Positions 1 to 8,229 of a stretch of 49,038 bases of DNA are shown one piece after another. The DNA is from Nevskiales bacterium (lineage in GTDB: Bacteria; Pseudomonadota; Gammaproteobacteria; Steroidobacterales; GCA-2729495), in the NCBI GenBank assembly GCA_011526045.1, contig WYBE01000074.1, forward strand, positions 1-49,038. The letters are read 5' to 3'. The translations under genes and the position numbers were made by a program. The notes below the pieces were generated by a model. It made no database searches and was not told the origin of the DNA. It saw nothing but the letters and a program-made list of their open reading frames with translations. Position 1 is the first letter of the stretch; each line of letters starts with the position of its first letter.

Positions 1-64
1 ATCGCCGAACCAGCTCGACGAGTTCCCGCTTGTACTCAGGGCTGTAGTGCTTGCGCTTCGACAT
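1..64 (-). CDS. IS3-family transposase OrfA, N-terminus only
   Basis: Reading leftward from an ATG at 64, the peptide begins MSKRKHYSPEYKRELVEL. This is the typical start of the helix-turn-helix OrfA of IS3/IS911-type elements, which binds the element ends; OrfB, made by programmed frameshifting, supplies the DDE catalytic domain. AAGGAG precedes the ATG with good spacing. Only 21 residues are inside the window, so it cannot be said whether the transposase is intact. Confidence 0.75.
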   Translation of the reverse strand, partial: MSKRKHYSPEYKRELVELVRR

Positions 65-115
65 GGACACTCCTTTGGCTCAGTATGAGCCTTAGTGAAA
101 GTGTCCGCAGAATCA
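1..115 (-). mobile_element. End of an IS3-family insertion sequence (rest lies left of the window)
   Basis: The leftmost bases encode the first residues of an IS3-type OrfA on the minus strand. About 50 bp upstream of its start, a plausible terminal sequence begins at 115 and reads inward TGATTCTGCGGACACTTTCA, resembling IS3-family ends that start with TG and contain a GGACAC core. The other end is outside the window, so neither the inverted-repeat pair nor the target duplication can be verified. The boundary at 115 is an inference. Confidence 0.6.
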
Positions 116-216
116 GGGTAGAACCCGTGCGCTTCCGCAAGAGTTGACTGCATCGCTCGATGGTGTGAACCGCGGGCAGCGCCGGCGGGCGGGGTAAGCC
201 AGAGATCCCATGGAAT

Positions 217-1065
217 TCACGCCGGCCACGCTTTGAACTCAGATGGCTCAAGTATGCACCGATCCGCGACGTTCCCATGCAGGGCGAAGAGGCGCGGTGA
301 CTCGCGAAAATGGAACAACCGATACAAGAAGTAGCTCGAGGAGTTTTCGCGAGAGAACCTGACCTCATTCGAGGTTACGAAGAATGGCGTGTTCTTTCCG
401 TACTTGGTGGTTTTGGCCTCGATGAAACGATCTGTACCGTCTTCCTCGAAGGACCTGATATCGAATCCTGCGGATGGACCAACTGTAGTTGACACTTGCT
501 CAATACTTTCAGCGAGCGATTCTTTTCCAGCGCGGATCAAGCGAGCACGCTCAAAATTGATGACGAACTGCTCCCCGGCTTCACCGAGTGATCGATTCCT
601 GGCTTCACGCTCAAGGTAGTTGACGCCACCGGGGTTGTAGATGACTCCCGGCTCACGAACGGCTTGAGCTTTGCGTTCGTCCGACGCCGGTGGCTCCTCC
701 CAAGCAGAGAGGAAATCGTCAACGCCCGGAACTTGCGGTGCCGCCTCGGAGTCGGCAGCAAACAGCTCCTGGATTTGTGGATTGTTCCTGAGGTAATCCG
801 TAACCGCCGCCGGAAGTAGTGAGCGCTGGTAGTTGAACCGTGGCTTGTAGCCATCGATATAGGGGATGCCCATTTCGATCAGGACGGCACTGATGTTCTG
901 ATGCTTCAACTCCACTGATCCATCGGAACGGTGGTCCAACAGCTCCTTAAGGGCACGCCGGTGTTCGGTCTTGTTGTATTTGTGGCCCGTCAGCTCGAGA
1001 CGAAGCATGCGGAAATAGTCCGCAACTGCTGCTTCAACCTCCGAATCTGACCAAGGATCAGCCAT
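217..1065 (-). CDS. DUF3883 domain-containing protein, nuclease-like fold
   Basis: A 282-aa protein if started at the ATG at 1065; a TTG seven codons upstream is also open, and neither has a clear SD. The N-terminal ~90 residues form a conserved block containing KHQNISAVLIEMGIPYIDGY. The C-terminal third matches DUF3883, seen as GEAGEQFV (161-168), GFDI (D at ~202) and FIEAKTT with an E-x-K at ~216-218, followed by FFVTSNEV and YFLYRLF. The D...ExK layout is that of PD-(D/E)xK-type nucleases. DUF3883 domains often occur in restriction and defence proteins or mobile regions, and this gene sits next to an IS end. Biochemical function is unknown; a nuclease role is inference. Confidence 0.75.
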   Translation of the reverse strand: MADPWSDSEVEAAVADYFRMLRLELTGHKYNKTEHRRALKELLDHRSDGSVELKHQNISAVLIEMGIPYIDGYKPRFNYQRSLLPAAVTDYLRNNPQIQELFAADSEAAPQVPGVDDFLSAWEEPPASDERKAQAVREPGVIYNPGGVNYLEREARNRSLGEAGEQFVINFERARLIRAGKESLAESIEQVSTTVGPSAGFDIRSFEEDGTDRFIEAKTTKYGKNTPFFVTSNEVRFSRENSSSYFLYRLFHFRESPRLFALHGNVADRCILEPSEFKAWPA

Positions 1066-1275
1066 AGCAGCCGTGAAATCTAGCAACCATCAACTGAACG
1101 AATCAATCGTGAGGACTCTCCATTCCATGTGCTTGCTGGCAAATGGTGCTGTCCGCTGGTCCCGCCTGACCGCAAGAGGTGCTGAGCGACCGGGCGGATG
1201 CCCCGTAGGCGCTGCTTGGGGTCGTGCGGCAAATAATCCGTTGACCGAACCGTACCGGTCGTTGAGCAACCCCGC

Positions 1276-1304
1276 CTCACTCGTGCTTCAGCGCCCGATC
1301 GGGT
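1276..1304. repeat. Copy 1 of a duplicated ABC-permease 3' end
   Basis: 22 identical bases (1276-1297) recur at 1849-1870, and a further ATCGGGT matches after a 1-base gap. On the minus strand the block reads as the end of the downstream permease: GCGCTGAAGCACGAG then a stop, encoding ALKHE*. The rest of that gene is absent here, so this looks like a degenerate gene tail. In the surrounding 1066-1359 stretch nothing else was recognised apart from a possible promoter. Confidence 0.7.
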
Positions 1305-1324
1305 GGCGGGACGGCACCGATTCG

Positions 1325-1330
1325 CTACAC
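1325..1330 (+). promoter_or_regulatory. Possible -10 element for the small secreted protein gene
   Basis: TACACT lies 29 bp upstream of the ATG at 1360 and matches TATAAT at four positions. No convincing -35 hexamer is present at 16-18 bp. This is a weak call. Confidence 0.25.
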
Positions 1331-1359
1331 TAGACCACGGTTTCGCCCGACAAGTGTTG

Positions 1360-1650
1360 ATGCGAGAACCCCTGAAGTACAGATTGCTGGTTGTGCTGCT
1401 CCTTTTTTCTCTCCCTTCGCTGGCCGATGAACCCGGCAGGCGATATGACGAGAAGGGAGCCTTTGCGGGAACCTATAAGCAAGCTCCCGACGGATCGTAC
1501 CGCCTGTACGGACCCAACAATGAGTACCAGGGCAGCGTGTACCCATCCAGAAGAGCGGGAAACTTCCGGGCCTACGACAACAAAGGAAGATTCGCGGGAG
1601 TGATCAGCGGCAAGAAGAGTCCGGTGGAAGGAACCTCGGACAAGAAATAG
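1360..1650 (+). CDS. Small secreted protein of unknown function (96 aa)
   Basis: An N-terminal basic stretch and hydrophobic core (YRLLVVLLLFSLPSLADE) form a Sec signal peptide, probably cleaved near ADE. The ~75-aa mature part is polar and internally repetitive: YDEKGAFAGTY near the start is echoed by YDNKGRFAGVI near the end, with a GSYRLYGPNNEYQGSVY block between. Such Tyr/Gly-rich repeats often form small beta structures. The start was placed at the internal ATG at 1360 because residues upstream of it do not resemble a signal sequence. I do not recognise the family. It lies isolated between the two copies of a permease tail, which may indicate insertion or rearrangement. Confidence 0.6.
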   Translation: MREPLKYRLLVVLLLFSLPSLADEPGRRYDEKGAFAGTYKQAPDGSYRLYGPNNEYQGSVYPSRRAGNFRAYDNKGRFAGVISGKKSPVEGTSDKK

Positions 1651-1848
1651 ACGGCTGGTCTTCACGCCCACTGCTGACTTGGACGAATCGCGTTGAGGGA
1701 TTCGATCCGGGGCTGGTCACGGATCTGGTGTTTTTTATGCTTCGCCGCTTTGTGGGGACGCCACGGAGTCGATGAGCGGATTCCTCGCAGGGGCTTGGCT
1801 ATCGGTGACTCCGCTTCGGGACGCGCGGCGCAGAGCTTTATTGTCGCG

Positions 1849-1878
1849 CTCACTCGTGCTTCAGCGCCCGGATCGGGT
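1849..1878. repeat. Copy 2 of the duplicated 3' end, at the native permease terminus
   Basis: This copy overlaps the real stop codon of the permease gene ending at 1850. It shares 22 identical bases with 1276-1297, 573 bp away. Because it is the coding end of an intact gene, it is the likely source or paralogue of copy 1. Confidence 0.7.
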
Positions 1879-3085
1879 CGAGGCGGGCCGCGCGCAGCGC
1901 GGGCCAGCTCGCGAACACCAGATTCAGCACCAGCGCCATGGCGAGCGCGGCGAGTGCATTGCCCCCCTCGAAGATGAAGGGCAGCGCTGCCTGCGCCGCG
2001 GCGAGGCGCGAGGCCGCCCAGCCGAGCGCGATGCCGGACGCCGCGCCGATGGCGGCGAGCACCATGGCCTCGAAGGCGAACTGGAAGAACACGTCGGGCG
2101 CAGTGGCGCCGAGCGCGCGGCGCGTGCCGATCTCGACCGTGCGGTCGCGCACTGCGATCCAGGCGATGGCGAGCACGCCGAGACCGGCAACCAGCAGGCC
2201 CGACAGGCCGATCCAGCGCACCAGGAAGCCGAGGCGGTTGGCGGATGCGATCTGCGTCTCGATCAGGTCGCGCTGGTTGCTGACGCGGAAGTCGTCCGGG
2301 CGGTACGGCGAAATGCGGTGGCGCACGCGCAGCAGCGCCTCGATCTCGCCCGACACGCGATCCATGGCGGCCGAATCGTGCAGCTCGAACAGGATCGAGC
2401 CGTAGTGGTCGATGTTCAGCAGCCGGCGCATGGCGGTGGTGAGCGGCACGTAGACCTGCAGGTCCTCGTTGATGACGTCGAGCCCCTGCCCGCGTTCGCC
2501 GAGCACGCCGGCCACCTCGAACGGCACGCGGTTGATGAACAGCCGCTGGCCGAGCGGTGATTCCTCACCCCACAGATCGCGCGCCACCGTATGCCCCACC
2601 AGCACCACGCGGGCCGAACGGCGCAGGTCGTCCGCGTCGAAAAAGTCGCCTGCGGTGAGCGTCCAGTGCTTGATCGCGAAGAAGTCGGGCTCCACGCCGA
2701 TGACCGGCGCGACCTTGGAGTTGTAGCCGGCCTTCAGGCGCAGCCCCGAGGTGACCACCGCGGAGGAGCGCACGACGCCGTCCACCTCGCGACGGATCGC
2801 CTGGTAGTCGGGCTCCTGCAGGGTGGTGACGATCTGGCCGGTGCGCGCCCGGCCGGCAACCGCGCGGCTCTGCTCGGCGTTCACCACGATCACGTTCGTG
2901 CCGAGCCGCCGGATCTTCTCGAGCACCTGGGCGCGCCCGCCGGAGGCGTAGTTCACGGCGGTCACCGCGCCGGCGACGCCGAGCGCCGCGCAACAGATGA
3001 CCAGCGCGGAGCGCAGCCGGTAGCGCCACATCTGGCGCAGCGCTCCGCGCATCAGGTGGCGCCAGGTGCTCCAGTCGATCTGCAT
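1850..3085 (-). CDS. MacB/FtsX-type ABC transporter permease (second of two)
   Basis: A 411-aa inner-membrane subunit. Residues ~20-45 form TM1 (SALVICCAALGVAGAVTAV), followed by a ~220-residue MacB-type periplasmic core domain, then three C-terminal helices (GLSGLLVAGLGVLAIAWI, AMVLAAIGAASGIALGW, ALAALAMALVLNLVF). The FtsX-family EIGTRRALGA coupling segment and the LDPIRALKHE tail are clear. The ATG at 3085 follows the upstream permease stop by 10 bp. It is the last gene of the PadR-controlled operon and should pair with the other permease as a heterodimer driven by the separate ATPase. The substrate is unknown; MacB-type systems export peptides, macrolides, siderophores or lipoprotein-like molecules. 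Confidence 0.9.
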   Translation of the reverse strand: MQIDWSTWRHLMRGALRQMWRYRLRSALVICCAALGVAGAVTAVNYASGGRAQVLEKIRRLGTNVIVVNAEQSRAVAGRARTGQIVTTLQEPDYQAIRREVDGVVRSSAVVTSGLRLKAGYNSKVAPVIGVEPDFFAIKHWTLTAGDFFDADDLRRSARVVLVGHTVARDLWGEESPLGQRLFINRVPFEVAGVLGERGQGLDVINEDLQVYVPLTTAMRRLLNIDHYGSILFELHDSAAMDRVSGEIEALLRVRHRISPYRPDDFRVSNQRDLIETQIASANRLGFLVRWIGLSGLLVAGLGVLAIAWIAVRDRTVEIGTRRALGATAPDVFFQFAFEAMVLAAIGAASGIALGWAASRLAAAQAALPFIFEGGNALAALAMALVLNLVFASWPALRAARLDPIRALKHE

Positions 3086-3095
3086 GAGCGCCCGG

Positions 3096-4319
3096 TCAGG
3101 ATCGCAGCGCCTCGATCGGATCCACATTCGCCGCGCGCCAGGCCGGCTGCAGGCCGAAGATAAGGCCGATGCCGACGGACATCGCCGCCGCTGCGCCGAT
3201 CGCGCCCCAGAGGATGGCCGGCGGCAGCTTGGTCAGTGCCGCCGCAATGGCGGTGCCGCCGAGCCCGATCGCGATCCCCAGCAGCCCGCCGATGAAGGAA
3301 ACGATGGCCGCCTCGACCAGGAACTGCAGCATGATGTCGCCGCGGCTTGCCCCGACCGCCCGGCGCACGCCGATTTCGCGGCGTCGCTCCGACACCGCGA
3401 TCAGCATCAGGCTCATGATCACCGTGCCGCCGATCAGCGTGGCGATGACCGCGACACCCACGAGCACCCGGGACAAGGTCGAGCCGACGTCGGTGATGCG
3501 ATCCACCTGCGCCTGCGGACTGGTGACGGTGAAGTCGTCTTCCGCCGGCGGCACGATGCCGTGGCGCTCGCGCAGCAGCGCGGTGATGTCGGCGATGGCG
3601 CGACTCGCCTGGGCCGGGTCCTTCAACTGCGCCAGCATGCCGGTGAAGTAGTCGCGGTTGAACAGGCGGCGCGACGCGGTGGTGACCGGTATGGCGAGGG
3701 TGTTGTCCATGCTCGCGCCGCCCGGTCCGACGCCGCGCGCCACCAGGACGCCCTTCACCTGGAACGGCACGTCGGCGATCCGGATCTGCTTGCCGAGCGG
3801 ATCCTCGCCCGTGAAGAACTCCTTGCGCAGGTCCTCGCCGATGATCGCCACCCGGGCCATGGTGGCGTTGTCCTCCTCGGTGATGCCTTCGCCGAGCGCA
3901 ATGTCCTCGCCGCGCACTTCGGCCCAGTTGGCGGATACTCCCATCACCGAGGGGCTGCGGGTCTTGTCGCCGTACTTGACGTCGATGTCGAAGGCGAACT
4001 GCATCGTGGCGACCTGCCGCACCAGCGACACCTCGCTCGCGATCGCTTTCGCATCCTCCTCCTTGAGCACGGGCGGAACCGTCGTCAGCGAAGGCATGCC
4101 GCGGGTACTGGCGCCGCCAGGGTTGATGATGACCACGTCGAAGGTGCCGAGCATGCGCTTGAAGCGGCGCATGGTTTCCTGCTTGGTCGCCTCGCCGACC
4201 GACGCGAGCGCGGTCAGCGACGCGATGCCGATGGTGACACCGAGCATCATGAAGAAGCTGCGCAGGCGATTGCGGGAGATCGTGCGCAGAGCGAGCGGAA
4301 CGGATTGCAGGACATTCAT
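3096..4319 (-). CDS. MacB/FtsX-type ABC transporter permease (first of two)
   Basis: A 407-aa protein with the same topology as its downstream partner. TM1 near residues 20-42 includes FFMMLGVTIGIASLTALAS. A periplasmic core contains DVVIINPGGASTRGMPSL, a typical MacB_PCD start. Three C-terminal helices flank EIGVRRAVGASRGDIMLQF and the protein ends ANVDPIEALRS. It starts 12 bp after the ATPase stop. Two different permeases plus a separate ATPase and a MacA-like adaptor replace the fused ATPase-permease MacB homodimer of E. coli. The two permeases clearly differ in sequence, so a heterodimeric channel is expected. Confidence 0.9.
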   Translation of the reverse strand: MNVLQSVPLALRTISRNRLRSFFMMLGVTIGIASLTALASVGEATKQETMRRFKRMLGTFDVVIINPGGASTRGMPSLTTVPPVLKEEDAKAIASEVSLVRQVATMQFAFDIDVKYGDKTRSPSVMGVSANWAEVRGEDIALGEGITEEDNATMARVAIIGEDLRKEFFTGEDPLGKQIRIADVPFQVKGVLVARGVGPGGASMDNTLAIPVTTASRRLFNRDYFTGMLAQLKDPAQASRAIADITALLRERHGIVPPAEDDFTVTSPQAQVDRITDVGSTLSRVLVGVAVIATLIGGTVIMSLMLIAVSERRREIGVRRAVGASRGDIMLQFLVEAAIVSFIGGLLGIAIGLGGTAIAAALTKLPPAILWGAIGAAAAMSVGIGLIFGLQPAWRAANVDPIEALRS

Positions 4320-4331
4320 CGTCTGGTTCCT

Positions 4332-5032
<701 letters not shown>

Positions 5033-5036
<4 letters not shown>

Positions 5037-6121
5037 GTCCTGCCCGTCCCTGCGGTGGTGGCTGCCTGCGGCTGCGGGCTGACGAGCACGCGCTCGCCCG
5101 GCCCGATGCCCTGGCGGATCTCGGTGAATCCGGTGTCGCGGGTGCCGACCGTGACGCTGCGCCGGACGAGCCCGCCGTCCTGCTCGATCCAGACGAAGCG
5201 CTCCGCACCCTCACGCTGCACGGCCTGGTTCGGCACGACCAGCGCCTCGCGCTCGGCCGTGCGAATCGACACGTTCGCCGTCATGTCCGGCTTGAGCAGT
5301 TCCGCGGGCGACTCGATCCGGATCATCACCTCGAAATTGACCACGCCGGAGATGATCGTGCCCTTCGGCGCGATCCGCACCACGCGGCCCGCGAATTCCT
5401 GCGCCGGGTACGCCTCCACGGTGAAGCTCACGGGGTTGTCGAGCGCCACGTTGCCGATGTCGGTTTCGTCCACCATCGCGATCAGCTCCAGGGCACCGTC
5501 CTCGATGACGGTCGCGAAGGTCGGCGTGGTGAACGAGGCGGCGACCGTTTCCCCCTCCTGCGTAGTCACGGAGGCGACGGTGCCGGTGATCGGCGAGCGG
5601 ATCACCGCGTAACCGAGCTCGGTTTCGACCACGTCGATGTTCCTGAGCGCTCGCTCGAGCTTCGAGCGCGCATCGTCGAGCGCGAGCTGGGCGTCCTCGA
5701 CCTGGCTGGCGGCGATGAGCTTCTTCTCGTCGAGTTCCCTGGCGCGGGCCAGCTCGACTTCGGTGCGACGGACCTCCTGGCGCGCCACCTGGGCGTCGGC
5801 CCGCGCCAGCCCGAGGCGCGCCTCGATGCCGCGCGAGTCGATCTTCGCGATGACGTCGCCCTGCCGGACCTTCGAGCCGACCTCGACGTTGAGCTTCTCG
5901 ACGATACCGGACAGCTGCGCGCCGACGCGCACCTCGCCGCCCACCCGCAGCCGCAGGATGCCGGTGGCGAGCACGCTCGCGGCGATCGTGCGCCGCTCGG
6001 GGCTGGCGAACACGCGCTCTGCGGCGGCCTCGTCGCTGCCGGCCAGAAACCCCCACGCCAGCCAGCCGCCTGCGACCAGCGCGGCGGCGGTCGTGCCCGC
6101 AATGACGACGCCCGTTTTCAC
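5033..6121 (-). CDS. MacA/HlyD-family periplasmic adaptor subunit
   Basis: A 362-aa membrane-fusion protein. An N-terminal anchor (GVVIAGTTAAALVAGGWLAWGFL) precedes the split biotinyl-lipoyl half-motif GAQLSGIVEKLNVEVGSKVRQGD. A coiled-coil hairpin of ~85 residues follows (ARLGLARADAQ... to ...KLERALRNIDVV), then the second lipoyl half (IRSPITGTVASV) and beta-barrel and membrane-proximal domains. It bridges the ABC pump to a TolC-type outer-membrane channel, which is not encoded nearby. Translation starts at a GTG abutting the TAG of the upstream secreted protein. The MacA type is supported by the adjacent MacB-like subunits. Confidence 0.93.
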
Positions 6122-6589
6122 CTATTGCTTCTCGTACACCATTTCCATCGGGTCCTTGTTCGGGCGCGCGTTGACGACGGTCATCGTCCGGCCGTCGGGC
6201 GACAGCCAGCGGGTCTCGGTCTTGACCGTCTTCGTCCCCGCAACCGCCCCCTCGCTGGTCCAGCTCACCACCAGCTTGTCGCCGTCGAACTTCGCCACCG
6301 TGTCGGCCTTGTCGCCCATGGCGCCCTCGTTGACGACGCCCTTGCCGGTGAGGTCGTAGCTCACCTGCCGCCGGGTGGTGTTGCCCATGAAGGTGGAGGA
6401 GAAATCGGCGGTCAGCCGGTCGGCCGTCTGGCTGATGACGACGGTTTCCTTCACCGCCGCGACCATGCCGAGGTTCTTGCCCTTCTGGGCGTTGAGCACC
6501 CAGGTGCCGCTGAAATCAGGCGCTGCCTGCGCGAGCGAGCCGAGCAGCAGGGCGGCGCAGGTCACCACGAGGCGGGTTGTCGTATTCAT
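6122..6589 (-). CDS. Small secreted beta-rich protein in the PadR-ABC operon
   Basis: A 155-aa protein with a clear Sec signal peptide (RLVVTCAALLLGSLAQA, cleaved before APDF). The mature part begins PDFSGTWVLN, an opening shared by many small lipocalin-like secreted proteins, and continues as alternating hydrophobic strands with few helices, ending MVYEKQ. A GGAAA SD lies 7 bp before the ATG. Its stop directly abuts the adaptor start, so it is translated with the transporter. Lying between regulator and pump, it may bind the exported molecule or sense stress in the periplasm, but that is inference. No enzymatic motif is visible. Confidence 0.7.
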   Translation of the reverse strand: MNTTTRLVVTCAALLLGSLAQAAPDFSGTWVLNAQKGKNLGMVAAVKETVVISQTADRLTADFSSTFMGNTTRRQVSYDLTGKGVVNEGAMGDKADTVAKFDGDKLVVSWTSEGAVAGTKTVKTETRWLSPDGRTMTVVNARPNKDPMEMVYEKQ

Positions 6590-6639
6590 GGGCGTTTCCT
6601 TCCTGTGTCCGAAATGTTTTCGATTCCGGGCTCGCGCCC

Positions 6640-7314
6640 TCAGGCGCTGGCTACCCGCTGCCCGTTGGCCTGCGCGCGGGCGCCGGCGGCGCGCCGCGCG
6701 GCCGTGGCGGCGAGCTGGCGCATCGCGCGATCCAGCCAGGCGATCTCCGCATCCAGCAGGCTGAGGGAATGATCGGTCGCGAGGCGACGCGCCATCATGT
6801 GGCGGCTGTCGTGCTGGTCGGCAAGCCGGTCGATTTCCTCCGCGACCTCGGCACGTCGCGCGCGTAGCCCGGCGCGACGCTGCCGCAGGAGCAACTGAGC
6901 ATCGGCGCGAGGCAATGCATCGAGGTAGGCCAGCGCCACCTCGAAGCTCGTGGGCGCCGCCTCGTAGGTGCCAAGCGCATGCCGCAGCAACCGCAGGAAC
7001 AACGCCGTGCCTTTCGGCGTGAGCGCAAACACGAGCCGCTCACCGCGCGGCCCGCGCGCGCCGCCTTCCGCGTGGACCCGCACCGCCCCCAGCCCTGTCA
7101 GCCGGTGCAACAGGTGATAGAGGGTCGGCTTCTTGAAATCCGGGTAGAGCGAGCCGTGCGCCACCACGATCCGGTGCAGCTCGTAACCGTGCTTCGGCCC
7201 CGGCTGCAGCAGGCCCAGCACCATCAGGGTCTTGGCGGCCTGCGCCGGGCTGAGCGGCGCAACGCCGGCAAGGCGCGCAGGCTCTCCCCGTGCCGCTGCG
7301 GTGTTGGTCTTCAT
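6640..7314 (-). CDS. PadR-family transcriptional regulator of the ABC efflux operon
   Basis: A 224-aa protein with a PadR winged-helix domain in residues ~25-100 (AKTLMVLGLLQPGPKHGYELHRIV, then LYHLLHRLTGLGAVRV and ERLVFALTPKG). An alpha-helical C-terminal dimerisation region follows (LRARRAEVAEEIDRLADQ...). PadR proteins usually repress their own operon until a ligand binds. A GTG at 7323 is also in frame, but the promoter -10 overlaps that position, so the ATG at 7314 is preferred, which leaves almost no leader and no SD. First gene of the six-gene leftward operon; 50 bp separate it from the secreted protein gene. Confidence 0.88.
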   Translation of the reverse strand: MKTNTAAARGEPARLAGVAPLSPAQAAKTLMVLGLLQPGPKHGYELHRIVVAHGSLYPDFKKPTLYHLLHRLTGLGAVRVHAEGGARGPRGERLVFALTPKGTALFLRLLRHALGTYEAAPTSFEVALAYLDALPRADAQLLLRQRRAGLRARRAEVAEEIDRLADQHDSRHMMARRLATDHSLSLLDAEIAWLDRAMRQLAATAARRAAGARAQANGQRVASA

Positions 7315-7363
7315 AGTCAGCACGGACTATAAGGCGGCCACCAGACATAGTCCAGACGGACTA
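7314..7363 (-). promoter_or_regulatory. PadR operon promoter with two palindromic operators
   Basis: Two inverted repeats of the same design lie 34 bp apart: TAGTCC-AGAC-GGACTA at 7348-7363 (perfect) and TAGTCA-GCAC-GGACTA at 7314-7329 (one mismatch). On the minus strand a promoter fits exactly: -35 TGGACT (7354-7349), 17-bp spacer, -10 TATAGT (7331-7326). The -35 lies inside one palindrome and the -10 overlaps the other. The expected start point near 7319 is only ~5 bases before the padR ATG. This is the layout of a repressor blocking polymerase; PadR autorepression is the natural inference. Confidence 0.7.
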
Positions 7364-7388
7364 ACCGGGCGATCTGCCGCAGGGAGAG

Positions 7389-7769
7389 TCATGGCCAGCG
7401 GTTGGCCACCGCGTCGAACGCCGCGGTGCATCTGCGCACCACGCAGAAGCGCTGGCCGCTCGGCGCCTGCATCACGCACCAGGACTGCACCTGCCCGATA
7501 CGGCGCGCCCCGAGCGCCTCCAGCCGCGCCACCTCGGCCTCGATGTCGTCGGTTTCTATATCGAGGTGGACGCGGCTCGCGTGCCCGACCGCCTGCACCT
7601 CCACGTGCAGCCCGTGCTGCCCGTCGAGCAGCCGGACGTAGCGCTCACCCTCCACGCCCGGCAGCAACTGCTGCTCCATGCCGAGGGCGGCGCTCCAGAA
7701 GGCGGCCGCAGCGCGCGGATCGTCGCCCTGGCAATCGATGATGAAGCCGGCGAGCTTGCTCCGGTGCAT
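7389..7769 (-). CDS. VOC-family (glyoxalase/bleomycin-resistance fold) protein
   Basis: A 126-aa single-domain protein. The N-terminal LAGFIIDCQGDDPRAAAAFWSAALGM and the later RVHLDIETDDIEAEVARLEALGA, then MQAPSGQRFCVV, give the paired beta-alpha-beta-beta-beta modules of the VOC superfamily. Such proteins bind metals or small hydrophobic molecules, and activities range from lyases to drug sequestration. The substrate cannot be read from sequence. It lies on the same strand upstream of padR but ends 26 bp before the outer operator, so it belongs to a separate transcript. Confidence 0.82.
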   Translation of the reverse strand: MHRSKLAGFIIDCQGDDPRAAAAFWSAALGMEQQLLPGVEGERYVRLLDGQHGLHVEVQAVGHASRVHLDIETDDIEAEVARLEALGARRIGQVQSWCVMQAPSGQRFCVVRRCTAAFDAVANRWP

Positions 7770-7789
7770 GACTCCCCCTCTCGCGCGTG

Positions 7790-8218
7790 CTATTTGACCA
7801 GTACCACCGGCATCTTCGCGCGATACACGACCTTCTGGGCCACCGATCCCATCACCGCTCCGGCCAGCGCGCCGCGCCCCTGGGTGCCCATGACGATTTC
7901 ATCGCAGGCCTTGCTGGCGGCGTACTCCACGATGACTTCACCGGCATCGCCGACCCCGATGTGCGCTTCGCAGTGCACGCCGGCCGCCTCGAGACGCGCG
8001 CACGCCGGGCGCAGCACGGCCATGCCCTCGTCGCGGTGATACTCGTCGATGCTTTCCTTCCTGATGAAGATCTTCACGTTGACGCCGTGGAGCTGCACCT
8101 GCACGTTGAGCAGGTGCGCGAAGACCGGGTCGCGACAACTGCGCGCGCGGGCGATCACGTAGTCCACGGCGTGGTCCGAGTACTCCGAGCCGTCCGTCGC
8201 GATGAGCAGGGTGAGCAT
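7790..8218 (-). CDS. Universal stress protein (UspA family)
   Basis: A 142-aa single USP domain. It begins LTLLIATDGSEYSDHAVDYV and ends with the nucleotide-binding signature GTQGRGALAGAVMGSVAQKV, equivalent to the G-x2-G-x9-G-S/T motif of ATP-binding USPs. A strong AAGGAGG SD precedes the ATG. The stop of the TerC-family gene is only 11 bp upstream on the same strand, so the two are probably co-transcribed, pairing a stress-response binding protein with a membrane transporter. Ligand and trigger are not visible. Confidence 0.9.
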   Translation of the reverse strand: MLTLLIATDGSEYSDHAVDYVIARARSCRDPVFAHLLNVQVQLHGVNVKIFIRKESIDEYHRDEGMAVLRPACARLEAAGVHCEAHIGVGDAGEVIVEYAASKACDEIVMGTQGRGALAGAVMGSVAQKVVYRAKMPVVLVK

Positions 8219-8229
8219 GGGTTCCTCCT

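Noticed and set aside
1276..1878. 22-bp direct repeat as attachment sites of an integrated element
   Set aside because: The 550-bp interval holds no integrase, and the repeat coincides with the coding end of a permease, which fits gene-tail duplication better than att sites.
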